From CAIWHR01 sp963724975 (GTDB lineage Bacteria > Pseudomonadota > Gammaproteobacteria > Burkholderiales > Casimicrobiaceae), in NCBI GenBank assembly GCA_963724975.1, contig CAVRXB010000001.1:620001-684000 (forward strand): a DNA stretch of 64,000 bases, read 5' to 3'. The notes under the pieces are model-generated. The model did not search any database and had not been told where the DNA came from. It saw nothing but the letters and a program-made list of their open reading frames with translations. The position numbers and the translations under genes are program-made. Each line of letters begins with the position of its first letter. Position 1 is the stretch's first letter. Below, one piece after another: positions 8,138 to 18,069 of this stretch.

Positions 8138-9491
8138 ATGAATCTCCACCGAATGCTCCAAGCGCGCGCCGCCTCGGGCCGACCACTTCGCGTTGGACTC
8201 ATCGGCGCCGGCAAATTCGGCGCGATGTACCTCGCGCAGGCGCCGCATACCCCCGGCATCCACATCGTCGGCATCGCCGATCTTGCGCCCGATCGCGCGA
8301 AGGCGTCGTTGCTACGAATCGGCTGGGGGCGCGACCGGTTCGATGCGCGCTCGTTTGCCGCCGCTGGCAAGTCAGGCGCGACATTCGTCACCGACGATGC
8401 GCTCGCCCTGATCGCATCCTCCGCCATCGAGATCGTCATCGACGCGACGGGCGACCCGGCCGCAGGCATACGGCACGCGCTTAGCTGCTGTGCTCAGGGC
8501 AAGCACGTCGTGATGGTCAACGTCGAGGCCGATGCGCTTGCGGGCCCGCTGCTCGCTCGGCGTGCGCGCGACGCGGGCATCGTGTACTCACTCGCCTATG
8601 GCGATCAGCCGGCGCTGATCTGCGAGATGGTCGACTGGTGCCGCACGGCGGGGTTCGAGGTCGTCGCGGCCGGCAAAGGCACGAAATATCTGCCCGAGTA
8701 TCACGCATCGACGCCGGACACCGTCTGGCCTCATTACGGATTCACGCCGGCGCAAGTGGCGGCGGGAGATTTCAACGCCCGGATGTTCAATTCATTCCTC
8801 GACGGCACGAAGAGCGCGATCGAGATGGCAGCGGTCGCCAATGCCACGGGATTGACGCCGGCACCGGACGGCCTCGAATTTCCACCTTGCGGTGTCGACG
8901 ACTTGCCCCACGTGCTGCGGCCACGCGCCGAAGGAGGACACCTCCATCACGCCGGGCAAGTCGAGGTGATCTCCAGTGTCGAGCGTGACGGCCGTGCGGT
9001 GTTCCGCGATTTGCGCTGGGGTGTGTACGTAACGTTTCGCGCTGGGGATGCAGCGAGCGAAGATTACGTCCGTCGCTGCTTTGGCGAATACGGTTTTTCG
9101 ACCGATTCCACGGGCCGTTATTCGGCAATGTACAAGCCGTACCACGCGATCGGGCTCGAGCTCGGCATCAGTATCGCCTCGGTCGGACTGCGCGCCGAAC
9201 CCACGGGCGCTGCCATCGCATGGCACGGTGATGTCATCGCGACGGCCAAGCGCGATCTCGCGGCCGGCGAAACCCTCGATGGCGAAGGCGGTCATACCGT
9301 GTACGGAAAACTGCTGCCCGCCGCTCGGTCGATGCAGTTCGGCGGATTGCCGCTCGGACTCGCACATGGTGTCACGTTGACGCGGCCCGTTGCGGCGCAC
9401 GTTGCGGTGCGATGGGACGACGTCGCCATCGATCGCCGCGAGCGATGCTGTCCTGATCCGGCGCGAAATGGAGAAAGTGTTCGCCGCTTGA
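8138..9491 (+). CDS. NAD(P)-binding homoserine dehydrogenase-like protein with SAF domain (frameshifted)
   Basis: The N-terminus is a Rossmann fold (GLIGAGKFGAMYLAQ, residues about 20-34) followed by a homoserine-dehydrogenase-like region, including EVVAAGKGTKYLPEYHASTPD, and a C-terminal SAF domain ending near DDVAID. Such proteins are found with sugar-acid or polyol genes; the exact reaction is not established. In the first frame the family match stops at about 9430. Shifting one base gives AASDAVLIRREMEKVFAA and a TGA at 9489-9491, the expected end. One extra C in GATCGCCGCG accounts for the break. Read uncorrected, the frame would run on into the next gene. Confidence 0.75.
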
Positions 9492-9586
9492 ATCCATGCG
9501 CGGTGCCCGGTCACTGGCACGGCACTTGCATCGTTTTCCCGAATAATGCGCGGCGACCACGCATCCATCGCGAACGAAGGCAAACA

Positions 9587-11934
9587 ATGCGCAAGTGGTT
9601 GATCAGGCTCATCGCGGCGCCTTTGGCCGGATGGGCGCCCGTGCTGCTTGCCGTGACGATTTCCGGCAACGTGACCGTGGGCGGCGCGGCGTTCCCCAAT
9701 GTTCAGATGCTGGCGCCCAAGGCTACTTGCACGGTGACCGACGCGCTCGGCAACTATGCGTGCGTAGTCGCGTCTGGATGGAGCGGTACGCTTGCGCCCT
9801 ATTCGAACGGTTGGACATTCGTCGTGACGGGCAACGCGCAGAAACCCGCTGCGGCGACGTTCACGACACTCGGCGCCAACCAGACGGGTGTCAATTTCAC
9901 GGCGACCGCGGCAAACGGTCTTCGCGCCGAGCTCGCGTTGCGCCGTCCGTCCGCTTCGCTCCTCTATCTCGATTACAACTTCAACGGCACCGTCGACTCG
10001 ACGATCGCGTTCGGCGCCCTCACCGATTTTGCACTCGCAGGCGACGTCAATGGCGATGGCATCAGCGATCTCGTGCTCTTCCGCGCCGGAACGTGGTACG
10101 TGAGCACGCACCAGGATGGCGTCGTCGACATGATATTCAATTTCGGCGCTGCCGGAGACGTGCCGCTGCTCGGCGATGTCGACGGCGACGGCATCGCCGA
10201 CCTGATCGTCTTCCGCGCCGGGACGTGGTACGTCAGCACGAAGCGTGACGGCGTTGTCGACAAGGTATTCTATTTCGGTCAGACGGACGACGTTCCGCTT
10301 GTCGGCGACTTCAATGCCGACGGCATCGCCGATCTGGCGCTCTTCCGCGGCGGCGTCTGGTATATCGACACCAACCGCGCCGGCGTTGTGGATCTGGCAA
10401 TACAGTTCGGCGGCGTCGACGGCGAGATTCCCGTCGCGCTCGACCTCGACGGCGACGGGCGCACCGACATCGGCGTTTTCCGCGATGGTCTTTGGTACAT
10501 CAACACGACGCTCGACGGCGCATCGGTGGTCATCGTCGCCTACGGCGCCGCGGGCGATCGTCCGCTCGCCGGCTACTTCAACCGCGCCAACACGCGCTTC
10601 GTGAAGGCGGGAAGCCCGTGCGTCACGAGTTGCACGCAAGCCAATCCGTACGGAACCATCACCGCGGCGTGGCAGGACGCCGTCGACGGCGACATCCTTC
10701 GCATCGCGAAAGGCACCTACGCCGAGAGCCTCGATTTCAGCTATCCGGGCGCCCAATATGCGCCGGGCAAATTCGGCAAGAACAACATCAAACTCATCGG
10801 CGTGTCGAAATACACGACGATCGTCTCGCCGAGTCGGGCGATGCGCTCTATCTGCGCGGTGCCTCGGGCTATTTCCTGCGCGGTCTGCGGCTGTCGTCGC
10901 AGGCGCCGGGAGCGCGCGGTCTCGTGCTGGCGGGCGGGATCAATTCGGTGCTGCCATCGTTTCCTGGGCCGCAGATCAATGTCTCGCTCACGGACCTGAT
11001 GGATAGTCACGCCCAGAACGCGCTTCTCACGGGGACGTCGAATGGATGGTTCCGCTACGTGCGCCTTAACAGCAGCCGCGCCGGCCACGGGATTTCGGCG
11101 TGGGGCAATTCGTACGTTCGCGTCGTCGCAAGCGAGATCAGCCAAAACGGCTACACCGTCGCACCGGGCCCGCCGGTGCCCGACGCCGGCAAAGGCTTCG
11201 ACATCCGCGACGATTCCGAAGGCGACGCCCGGCGCAGCACGCTACATGCAAACCTCACCTACGGGGTCGTCTCGGTCGTCCACTCAGTCGTGCGCCTTAC
11301 GCTAAACACGATCGACAACACGGGCTACAACGGGATCAACGTCTGCGGCGTCGCGACAACGCCGGACACGAGCGTCATCTACATGACCAACAACCGGATC
11401 GAGCACAACGGTTTTATCGCACCGACCGCGCCTGGAAGCGGCATGGAGATCTACCTCACGTGCTCCGGGACGCAAACGCTGACCGGCAACACGTTCATCG
11501 ACAATGCCCTCAACGGTCTCTTCATCGGGTCCGGCATCGCCAACGTGACCAACAACACTTTCCAGTCGAATACCATCGGCTTTACTCTCTACGCCGACAC
11601 GACGGGCTTCGCCGGAGAGCCACCGAGCTACGCCAACACGGTCGCAACGCTATACGGCAACACCTTCGACAGTAACGTCCGCGTCGGCATCTATTCGGAG
11701 CGGCACACCGGAACGATCGCGCGTGACGTGTTCGCCACGGTCGGCGGCATCGGAACGGGGCAAAAGAACTTCTTCCGCAATTACGCACCGCCGAAATTCC
11801 ATGCGATCGGCTGCCTCAACGTCACGACCAATTTCGCGTGCCCGCTCGGCGGCAATTTCTTCGACCACTCGGGCGACGACGTCGAGTACGCCCCACCGCC
11901 GGCCTGCACCGCGGCCTGCGCGTCGACACCTTAG
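9587..11934 (+). CDS. Secreted FG-GAP/beta-helix repeat protein (frameshifted)
   Basis: This is a predicted exported protein of about 782 residues. The start ATG at 9587 has GAAGG upstream and begins a signal peptide (MRKWLIRLIAAPLAGW). Then comes a small carboxypeptidase-regulatory-like beta domain, followed at about residues 150-330 by four to five FG-GAP/VCBS-like repeats with Ca-binding loops (GDVNGDGISD, GDVDGDGIAD, GDFNADGIAD, LDLDGDGRTD), each followed by a WYxxT strand. From about residue 340 onward there is a right-handed parallel beta-helix with many N-rich turns (NNTF, NNRIEHNGF). The frame changes at about 10833, and homology-like sequence resumes with GDALYLRGASGYF. A surface adhesin or polysaccharide-binding role is a guess. 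The next gene is on the opposite strand. Confidence 0.7.
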
Positions 11935-11944
11935 CGGACGATCG

Positions 11945-12487
11945 TCAGACCGCGACGAGCTGCCGTCCCGTTGCGCAGGAAACCGGACCGGCGGGCGCGT
12001 CGATGATCACATCGATATCGTACGTGCCGGGAGGCACTTGCTGCAGCGTGCCGATGAGATCGAAGCCTGCCCGCGCCACACCGGGGCCGTCACCCAGCTC
12101 GCGCCCGACGTCGTCGCGCGGGCTGCGCGCCCACGTGAGGGCGTCGTAGTGGCGCTCGCGGCTGCCCGGCTTGGTCAGTCGGACGACGAGCCAGTCGGAG
12201 TTGGTAAGCGTCGCGCCGTCGATCGCCCAGCCGGCGAAACGGACACCATGGTGCCGGGACACTCGCCACGGCGCTCCGGGCGCGGCACCATTGACGGTTT
12301 CGAGCCAGCAGCGGGCGCCCGACAGTGCTTCGCGACCGGCAATCTCGGGCAGCGCTATTTCCGAGAAGCTCGTGCCAAGGTATTCTGCGCAAGCCGCGAG
12401 CAACGCGGCGACCACGACGACCACCGCGCGCAGGGAATGCGACTGGACGCGGCGCCGCCGGGGATTACGAGTCGAACTAGAGTTCAT
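11945..12487 (-). CDS. Predicted lipoprotein, paralogue of the 13781-14275 gene
   Basis: This gene is not recognised by name. It has a basic N-terminus, a hydrophobic stretch and lipobox LLAAC, predicting a lipoprotein of about 140 mature residues. It shares a scaffold with the second lipoprotein: an early Cys, WR, RFxGWA, W(L/I)VV, RxRxYxA, RSPRxD, GDGPG, PxGxY and a late Cys, so one disulfide is likely. The start is taken at the ATG at 12487; an earlier in-frame ATG at 12502 would overlap the divergent acyltransferase start. The function is unknown. The acyltransferase lying between the two paralogues suggests an envelope or glycan role. Confidence 0.7.
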   Translation of the reverse strand: MNSSSTRNPRRRRVQSHSLRAVVVVVAALLAACAEYLGTSFSEIALPEIAGREALSGARCWLETVNGAAPGAPWRVSRHHGVRFAGWAIDGATLTNSDWLVVRLTKPGSRERHYDALTWARSPRDDVGRELGDGPGVARAGFDLIGTLQQVPPGTYDIDVIIDAPAGPVSCATGRQLVAV

Positions 12488-12500
12488 CAGGGAACAGAGC

Positions 12501-13585
12501 ATGAGTGAAAGCGCGCGCCCGGGAAGAGCCGAGCGCTACTACCTGATTCAATGGTTGCGGCTGTTCGCCGCAAGCTTCGTCGTCCTCTACCACTCGGTAT
12601 CATACATCAGCACGCACGGCGGTCAGCTCCCGCGCGACGCCGCCTACTATTTCGGCGAGCTCTCGCAATTCGGCATCCTGATCTTCTACGCGATCTCGGG
12701 CTTCGTCATCACGAGCTCCGTCCAGCGCCGGACGAGTGGCGACTTTCTCTGGCTGCGGTTCCTGCGGATCTACCCAGGCTTCTGGCTCGCGGTCGCCGTC
12801 GTCGTTGCGCTCAACTGGATGGTGTTCGGCGGCTTCGCCTGGAACCGGGGCACGATCTTCGGCCTGACGCTGCTGCCGCTCGGAGCCGTACCACGCCCGC
12901 TCAGCGTCGAGTGGACGCTCGTCTACGAAGTCTTCTTCTACGCGCTGATCGCACTCCTGTGGACGTTCCGTTCGAACCGAATCCTCGGCGGCTTCTGCCT
13001 CGCGTGGGCGGCGGCGATTACTGTGGGCGTGGTCGTCGCGCCGTCGTGGGGGACGTCCTTGACGCCGACTTTCCCGAACATCGCGCTGTCTGCGTACAAC
13101 TACGCGTTCATCGGTGGCGTGCTTGCATTCTACGTTCATCGACGCCTCAGTCTCCCCGTCGTGCGCACGCTGTTCACGCTCGTGCCGGGCCTCGCGATCG
13201 CCGGCGAGTTCTTCCTGCATACGGAGTGGCGCCTCCTGTGCGTGAGCCTCGCCGCATTCTGTCTCGTCGCGGGTACGCTCGTGTCGCGCTCGATCGCGAC
13301 GCAAGCAGGGACGGCCTCCTGACCCAATGGGGCGACGCGTCGTACGGCCTTTACCTCATTCACACGGCGATCATCGTGCTCGTCTTCGGTTCGCTGATCG
13401 CCGTGCGCGAGGTGCATTGGCTTGTAGGCATACTGGGGCTTTTCGCGATCGGCATGGGAACGGGACTCTTCTACGGCCAGATCGAGCACTGGCTCTATGG
13501 CTTCCTCAAGTCGCGCTTCTCGCGCGCCGCCATGGACAGCGGCGCTCCGAAGTGGCGGCGACGGTGGCAACGCTCGTCGGCCTAG
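12501..13585 (+). CDS. Acyltransferase 3 family membrane protein (frameshifted)
   Basis: This is an integral membrane O-acyltransferase of the OafA/NodX type, which moves acyl groups onto cell-surface sugars (about 361 aa). The start MSESARPGRAERYYLIQWLR has AGGGA upstream. The diagnostic RLFAASFVVLYHSVSYI near the N-terminus contains the catalytic His, and ISGFVI and the FLRIYPGFWLAV segment follow. The first frame stops at 13322, but the expected last helices continue in another frame (WGDASYGLYLIHTAIIVLV) to a stop at 13585. The break is near 13300-13310, in a GCGACGCAAGCAGG run. The donor and target are unknown; the flanking paired lipoproteins are likely partners. Confidence 0.75.
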
Positions 13586-13774
13586 TGGCCTGTAACGGAG
13601 GAAGCGGTAGTGAGCGAAGTGGTGTGGTATGGCGCCGCTATTCGCGCCGAGTCTCAGTTGGCAAATGAGGCGCTGTTGCGAAGCAATCGCCGAGCCCCCT
13701 TACGAGCAACGGCAACAAAGCAATCGGCGCGAAGAGCCAGTCAGACACTATCGATTCCCCCGTTACGGACCACT
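13584..13774. repeat. 191-bp element with 29-bp terminal inverted repeats
   Basis: The gap between the acyltransferase and the convergent lipoprotein gene holds a left end (13584-13612, AGTGG...TAGTG) that matches the reverse complement of a right end (13746-13774) at about 21-22 of 29 positions. Both contain GTAACGG(A/G)GGAA. No reading frame inside looks like protein. The size and inverted ends fit a miniature inverted-repeat element or a long structured repeat. No target duplication is evident, and the left end overlaps the last bases of the acyltransferase. Confidence 0.5.
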
Positions 13775-13780
13775 ACCACG

Positions 13781-14275
13781 TCACATGAGCTCGACGATCC
13801 GATTCGATTCGCAGATCAATCCACCCGTTCCGCCACGCATCAGGATTCGAACGGCATAGCGCCCGCGCGGCAGCCGGTCGGCGCGCGCGATCACCTCGAA
13901 TGCCGCGTTACCTATGCCCGGGCCGTCGCCGAGGCCCGTGAGATCGGTGCGAGGACTCCGGAACGTCGTCGCCGCAAAGTAGCGTGCGCGGTCGCCGGGC
14001 GCCGCGAGCTCGACGACGATCCATTCCGATGCCGGCTTCGCGACGTCCTCCAGCGCCCAGCCCGAAAACCTGATCGGTTTTGCGGAGTCCGCGCGCCAAC
14101 CGCGTTCGATCGCCGCTCCGGTCACGAAATCGAGGCTGCAGAGGCCACCGGCGACGAACGAGAGTCCGCGCGCAGCCTCGGGAAACGCGGTGCCGAACGC
14201 CTGCGTTTCCGGTTCCTTCGAACAACCGCCGGCCAGGATAGCGACGACTGCAACGACGAACAGGCACCGCGCCAC
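13781..14275 (-). CDS. Predicted lipoprotein, paralogue of the 11945-12487 gene
   Basis: This second member of the pair has 164 aa. The GTG start at 14275 comes one base after the methyltransferase TGA, so it is probably read from the same message. The signal peptide ends in lipobox LAGGC. Shared motifs with the other copy are Cys-x-L, GAA, WR, RFSGWA, WIVVEL, RARYFAAT, RSPRTD, GLGDGPG, PRGRY and a late Cys. Overall identity is low (my estimate is near one third), so the duplication is old. I recognise no named family. Confidence 0.7.
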   Translation of the reverse strand: MARCLFVVAVVAILAGGCSKEPETQAFGTAFPEAARGLSFVAGGLCSLDFVTGAAIERGWRADSAKPIRFSGWALEDVAKPASEWIVVELAAPGDRARYFAATTFRSPRTDLTGLGDGPGIGNAAFEVIARADRLPRGRYAVRILMRGGTGGLICESNRIVELM

Positions 14276-14276
14276 G

Positions 14277-15267
14277 TCAGCGCTTGCGGCAGATGCCGAC
14301 GTGAAAATCGGAGGGCAGGTAGCCGGCATCCTCGTAGAGCATCCTGTCGATTTCGATCAGCAAGCGCATGATCGACTCGGACTCCGGCGAGCCATCCGTC
14401 ATTTTCTTGTGATCGAGGCAGCGGTAGAGCATGTGCAGGATGGCGCCTCCGAAAGGACGCAGGACTTCGATTTCGAAACGGTGGCGAAGAAACGGCAGGA
14501 TCAACGCCGCGCGGACGCCCTCGGAAGGGTCGCCGGTCAGCATCGCGTCGAGCGTCGGATTGACGTAGCGCGGGCGCTCCGGATTGAGAAACACCGGATC
14601 GAGCGTCGCCAGCAGCTGGTTGATGGCGTTCACCTTGCGGTCGTCCAGGATCGTGTAGCTGTCGCCCGTGTACTCGTTGAAGACGAGCTCTTCCGCCGGC
14701 GGTAAGACGCCGATGCACTGCTCCGAGCACGGTTTCGATCTCGCGCACGTGATGCAGCGATCCAAAAAAGCAGACGACGTCGTAGCTCGCATCGCCCAGC
14801 TTGCCATCGAAATCATCGAAGCCGGCTTCGAAGAAATGGATGTTGCCGATGCCTGCGTCGCGCGCCTTGTCGCGGGCGATCGCGATCGACTTCGGCGACA
14901 GGTCGAAAGCGTCGATGCGAGCGAACTTGCCCGAGTGTGCCATGACGAGCTCGTGGCCGCCGGTGCCGCAGGCGAGCGACAGCGCACGCTTGAATGGTCC
15001 TCCCAGCGCGTCTTCGAGCATCCAGTTGAGCCAATATTTGTTCACGCCACCGGTGATCCGCCGGTAGACGGCCGATTCGATCAGCGGATTTTGCGTCCAC
15101 TGTGGGTTTTCGCCGGCGCTTGCGTACGCGTCCCAGTGTCTCGAGCTAATGTCCTCGGGCTTCATCGGCGGCAGACCCGGCAGCTTGCGCACCTGTTGTT
15201 CCGCACGCAGGAAGCCGCGCCGCGCGCGCCGCACGGCGCGCCGGAGGAAGTCATTGGCTGTGCCCAA
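14277..15267 (-). CDS. SAM-dependent methyltransferase (frameshifted)
   Basis: This is a class I methyltransferase of about 330 aa. The SAM motif ALSLACGTGGHELVMA, the acidic motif DAFDLSPKSI and the post-motif FFGSLHHV are all present. The start appears to be the TTG at 15267, five bases after the LysE stop; the ATG at 15165 is an alternative. At about 14697 (GCCGGCGGAAGAGC) the frame changes, and the expected LVFNEYTGDSYTILDDRK continues in another frame to TGA at 14277-14279. The long C-terminal part (about 140 residues) is unusual and may bind the acceptor. The downstream lipoprotein starts one base later. Confidence 0.7.
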
Positions 15268-15271
15268 GGCT

Positions 15272-15901
15272 TCAGACGGCGCGGCGGAACGTGGCGAGGA
15301 AGGCGCCGGCCGCGATGAACAGCCCGCCGAACGCGCGATTCATCGCACGCAAATGGCGCGGCGCCCGCAGCAGGCGCAGCACGCGCGCAGCGAGCCCCGT
15401 GTAACCGCTCATGACGACGAGATCGGTGAACAGTAGCGTACCGCCGCAAATGATGTACTGGACGAGCTGGGGGCGCGCAGGGTCGATGAACTGCGGTAGA
15501 ACAGCGAGCATGAACAGGATGCCCTTGGGGTTGGTGGCATTGACGAGGAATCCACGCAGGAGAAGCGCCTTTGCCCCGCCGTCGGTCGCCACCGCAGCAT
15601 CGATCTCCGGCGAAATCGCCGGTGCGCGCCACTGCTGAATGCCGAGCCACACGAGATATCCGACGCCCAGCCATTTCACCGCCGTGAACGCAACGGTGGA
15701 CGCCGCAAGCACGGCGCCCAATCCGGCGGCGACGATGGCGAGAACGAACAGGATGCCGAGCTCCAGCCCGATGATGTTCGGGAGCGCGCGCCGGTAGCCG
15801 AAGCGCATGCCCGCGCTCATGCACGAGATTGCGCCGGCGCCCGGGCTCAGCGAAATCAGCCACGACGCGACAAGGAAGGCGAGCCAAGTATCGAGCGGCA
15901 T
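15272..15901 (-). CDS. LysE/RhtB family amino-acid exporter
   Basis: This is a small inner-membrane exporter (209 aa, about six hydrophobic segments) of the family that exports lysine, homoserine, threonine or related compounds; the substrate is not known. The N-terminus, WLISLSPGAGAISCMSAG, carries the family motif SPGP/A-G, and NPKGILFMLAVLPQF is the conserved middle motif. The start is the ATG at 15901, giving the usual length; a longer frame to 15946 adds a non-conserved tail. Confidence 0.85.
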   Translation of the reverse strand: MPLDTWLAFLVASWLISLSPGAGAISCMSAGMRFGYRRALPNIIGLELGILFVLAIVAAGLGAVLAASTVAFTAVKWLGVGYLVWLGIQQWRAPAISPEIDAAVATDGGAKALLLRGFLVNATNPKGILFMLAVLPQFIDPARPQLVQYIICGGTLLFTDLVVMSGYTGLAARVLRLLRAPRHLRAMNRAFGGLFIAAGAFLATFRRAV

Positions 15902-15973
15902 GCGGGTACAAACGGCAATTGGGAAACCGGTGGGCGATGATAGCACTCTGTCGGGCCCGCAGCTCGCTTAGGA

Positions 15974-17110
15974 TCAGTCCAACGTGCGGCGGAAGACCTT
16001 GAGCCCGATGCCGATCACGATTGCCATGAAAAGCGCTATCGGCCACAACTCGGAGGCGATCTCGGTGAAGCCATTCCCCTTCAAGAGCACGCCACGGACG
16101 ACGCGCAGGAAGTGCGTGAGCGGCAGCGCCGAGCCGATCGTCTGCGCCCACCCCGGCATGCCGCGAAACGGAAACATGAACCCGGACAGCAGGATCGACG
16201 GTAGAAAGAAGAAAAATGTCATTTGCATCGCTTGCAGCTGGTTTCGCGCGAGCGACGAAAATGTGAGACCCAGCGTCAGGTTCGCCGCGATGAACAGCAG
16301 CACAGCGAAAAAGAGCACGTCGAGCCGGCCGATCATCGGCACGTGAAACACGAGTCGCGCGAGCAGCAGGATGATCGAGACCTGGATCAAGCCGATCAGC
16401 ACGTATGGCACGATCTTTCCCGTCATCACCTCGAGGGGATTGGCCGGCGTCGCGAGCAGATTTTCCATCGTGCCGCGCTCGGTCTCGCGCGTGATCGCGA
16501 GCCCCGTCATCAGTACCATTGTCATCGTCAGGATCACGCCCATGAGCCCGGGCACGATGTTGTATTGCGTGATCGCCTCCGGGTTGTAGCGCGGATGGAC
16601 CCGGACTTCGAACACGCTGGGAGCAGCAGCCAACGGCGCGAGCGGCCCGACCAGCTCGCGAGCGAGCGCATTCTGGGCCAGCGGATTCAGGGCGGCGATC
16701 GCGTTGCCGGTCGCCGCGGGATCGGTGGCATCGGCTTCGATCAGGAGCGTTGGCCGCTCGCCGCGCACGAGCGCGCGCGAAAATCCTTCCGGAATCGTGA
16801 CCACGAACTGAACCTCGCCGGTCGACAGCATCGTATCGATCTCGGCGTCGTCGTGGGCTTCGCGGACGAAGTCGAAATACTCGCTGTTCGAGAGCGCCGC
16901 GAGGATGCTGCGGGAGAACTCGCTGCGGTCGGCGTCATGGACTGCGGCGGCCATGTGCTTCGGGTCGGAGTTGATCGCAAAGCCGAACAGCACGAGCTGA
17001 AGCACCGGGATGCCGACGATCATCGCGAACGTGAGGCGGTCGCGCTTCAGCTGGATGAATTCCTTCCCGACAATGCCAAACCAGCGCGACCAGGAGAAAA
17101 AGCGGTTCAT
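15974..17110 (-). CDS. ABC-2 type transporter permease (YbhR/YhhJ-like)
   Basis: This is the membrane half of an ABC exporter (378 aa). One N-terminal helix is followed by a large periplasmic domain and five to six C-terminal helices. FIQLKRDRLTFAMIVGIPVLQLVLFGFAI and the ITRETERGTMENLLATP coupling segment are typical of this family. The start ATG overlaps the ATPase stop by four bases (ATGA), so the HlyD-ATPase-permease genes form one operon. Related systems export drugs or lipophilic compounds; no substrate can be named. Only one permease is present, where ybh-type loci have two. Confidence 0.85.
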   Translation of the reverse strand: MNRFFSWSRWFGIVGKEFIQLKRDRLTFAMIVGIPVLQLVLFGFAINSDPKHMAAAVHDADRSEFSRSILAALSNSEYFDFVREAHDDAEIDTMLSTGEVQFVVTIPEGFSRALVRGERPTLLIEADATDPAATGNAIAALNPLAQNALARELVGPLAPLAAAPSVFEVRVHPRYNPEAITQYNIVPGLMGVILTMTMVLMTGLAITRETERGTMENLLATPANPLEVMTGKIVPYVLIGLIQVSIILLLARLVFHVPMIGRLDVLFFAVLLFIAANLTLGLTFSSLARNQLQAMQMTFFFFLPSILLSGFMFPFRGMPGWAQTIGSALPLTHFLRVVRGVLLKGNGFTEIASELWPIALFMAIVIGIGLKVFRRTLD

Positions 17111-18069
17111 GACTTGTCCGCGACCGATTCGTCTTTCGCGTTGCGCATCAGGTGAATGAACACGTCTTCAAGCCCAGGCTGCACGCGTTCCCATTTGTAG
17201 CGCGTATTCGCCCGGAACAGCGCGAGCTCCGCGGTCATCTTGTCGGCGTCGCGCCCGACCACGTGCAGCCGGCCGCCAAAGGCCGCGATCTGCTCGACCG
17301 AGGGAAGCGCGCGTAGCTCCCGCGCAAGCGGCGCAAGATCGGGACCTTCGACCGACCAGCCGACGAGCGCCTGCTTCGCGATCACTTCCTCGACGGTGCC
17401 CTGCGCGAGCAGCCGGCCGTTCAGGATGTACGCAAGCTTGTGGCAGCGTTCCGCTTCGTCCATGTAGTGCGTGCTGACGAGCACGGTGATGCCGGTCGCG
17501 GCGAACGCGTGAAGTTCCTCCCAGAATTCGCGCCGCGCCTCCGGATCGACGCCGGCAGTCGGCTCGTCGAGCAGCAGCAATTGCGGCTCGTGCAGAAGGC
17601 ATGCCGCCAGTGCAAGCCGCTGCTTCCAGCCGCCGGAGAGAGTTCCAGCAAGCTGATTGCCGCGTTCCTTCAGCCCGAGCCGATCGAGCGCTGCTTCGAC
17701 CTTCGCACTGCGATCGGCCATCCCATACATGCGCGCAATGAACTGCAGGTTCTCGCGAATCGTGAGGTCTTCCCAGAACGAGAAGCGTTGCGTCATGTAT
17801 CCAGCGCGGCGCTTGATCTCATAGGCGTCGCGCCGAATGTCGTAGCCGAGGCATGTGCCCTCGCCGGAATCGGGCGTTAACAACCCGCAGAGCATCCGGA
17901 TCGTCGTCGTCTTGCCGCTGCCGTTCGGGCCCAGAAAGCCGAAGATCTCGCCGCGACGCACTGATAGAGCGACGTCGCGCACCACATGATTGGCGCCGAA
18001 GCGCTTGTTGAGGCCGCGAACGTCGATGACGACCTCGGGCGCGCGTTCGGCAGCGGCCACCGCGTTCAA
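17107..18069 (-). CDS. ABC transporter ATP-binding protein (YbhF-like, single domain)
   Basis: This is the cytoplasmic ATPase of the exporter (320 aa). Walker A is GPNGSGKTT, the signature is LSGGWKQR, Walker B is LLLLDEPTAGVDPEA and the switch histidine is in STHYMDEAE. There is a C-terminal regulatory tail of about 90 residues. The gene starts inside the HlyD stop (ATGA at 18066-18069) and ends inside the permease start, a tightly coupled arrangement. Confidence 0.9.
   Translation of the reverse strand: MNAVAAAERAPEVVIDVRGLNKRFGANHVVRDVALSVRRGEIFGFLGPNGSGKTTTIRMLCGLLTPDSGEGTCLGYDIRRDAYEIKRRAGYMTQRFSFWEDLTIRENLQFIARMYGMADRSAKVEAALDRLGLKERGNQLAGTLSGGWKQRLALAACLLHEPQLLLLDEPTAGVDPEARREFWEELHAFAATGITVLVSTHYMDEAERCHKLAYILNGRLLAQGTVEEVIAKQALVGWSVEGPDLAPLARELRALPSVEQIAAFGGRLHVVGRDADKMTAELALFRANTRYKWERVQPGLEDVFIHLMRNAKDESVADKS

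Noticed and set aside
8138..10999. A single 953-residue protein joining a dehydrogenase to FG-GAP repeats
   Set aside because: The SAF protein's real C-terminus lies in another frame ending at 9491, and a new ribosome site and signal peptide begin at 9587. The apparent fusion comes from two frame breaks.
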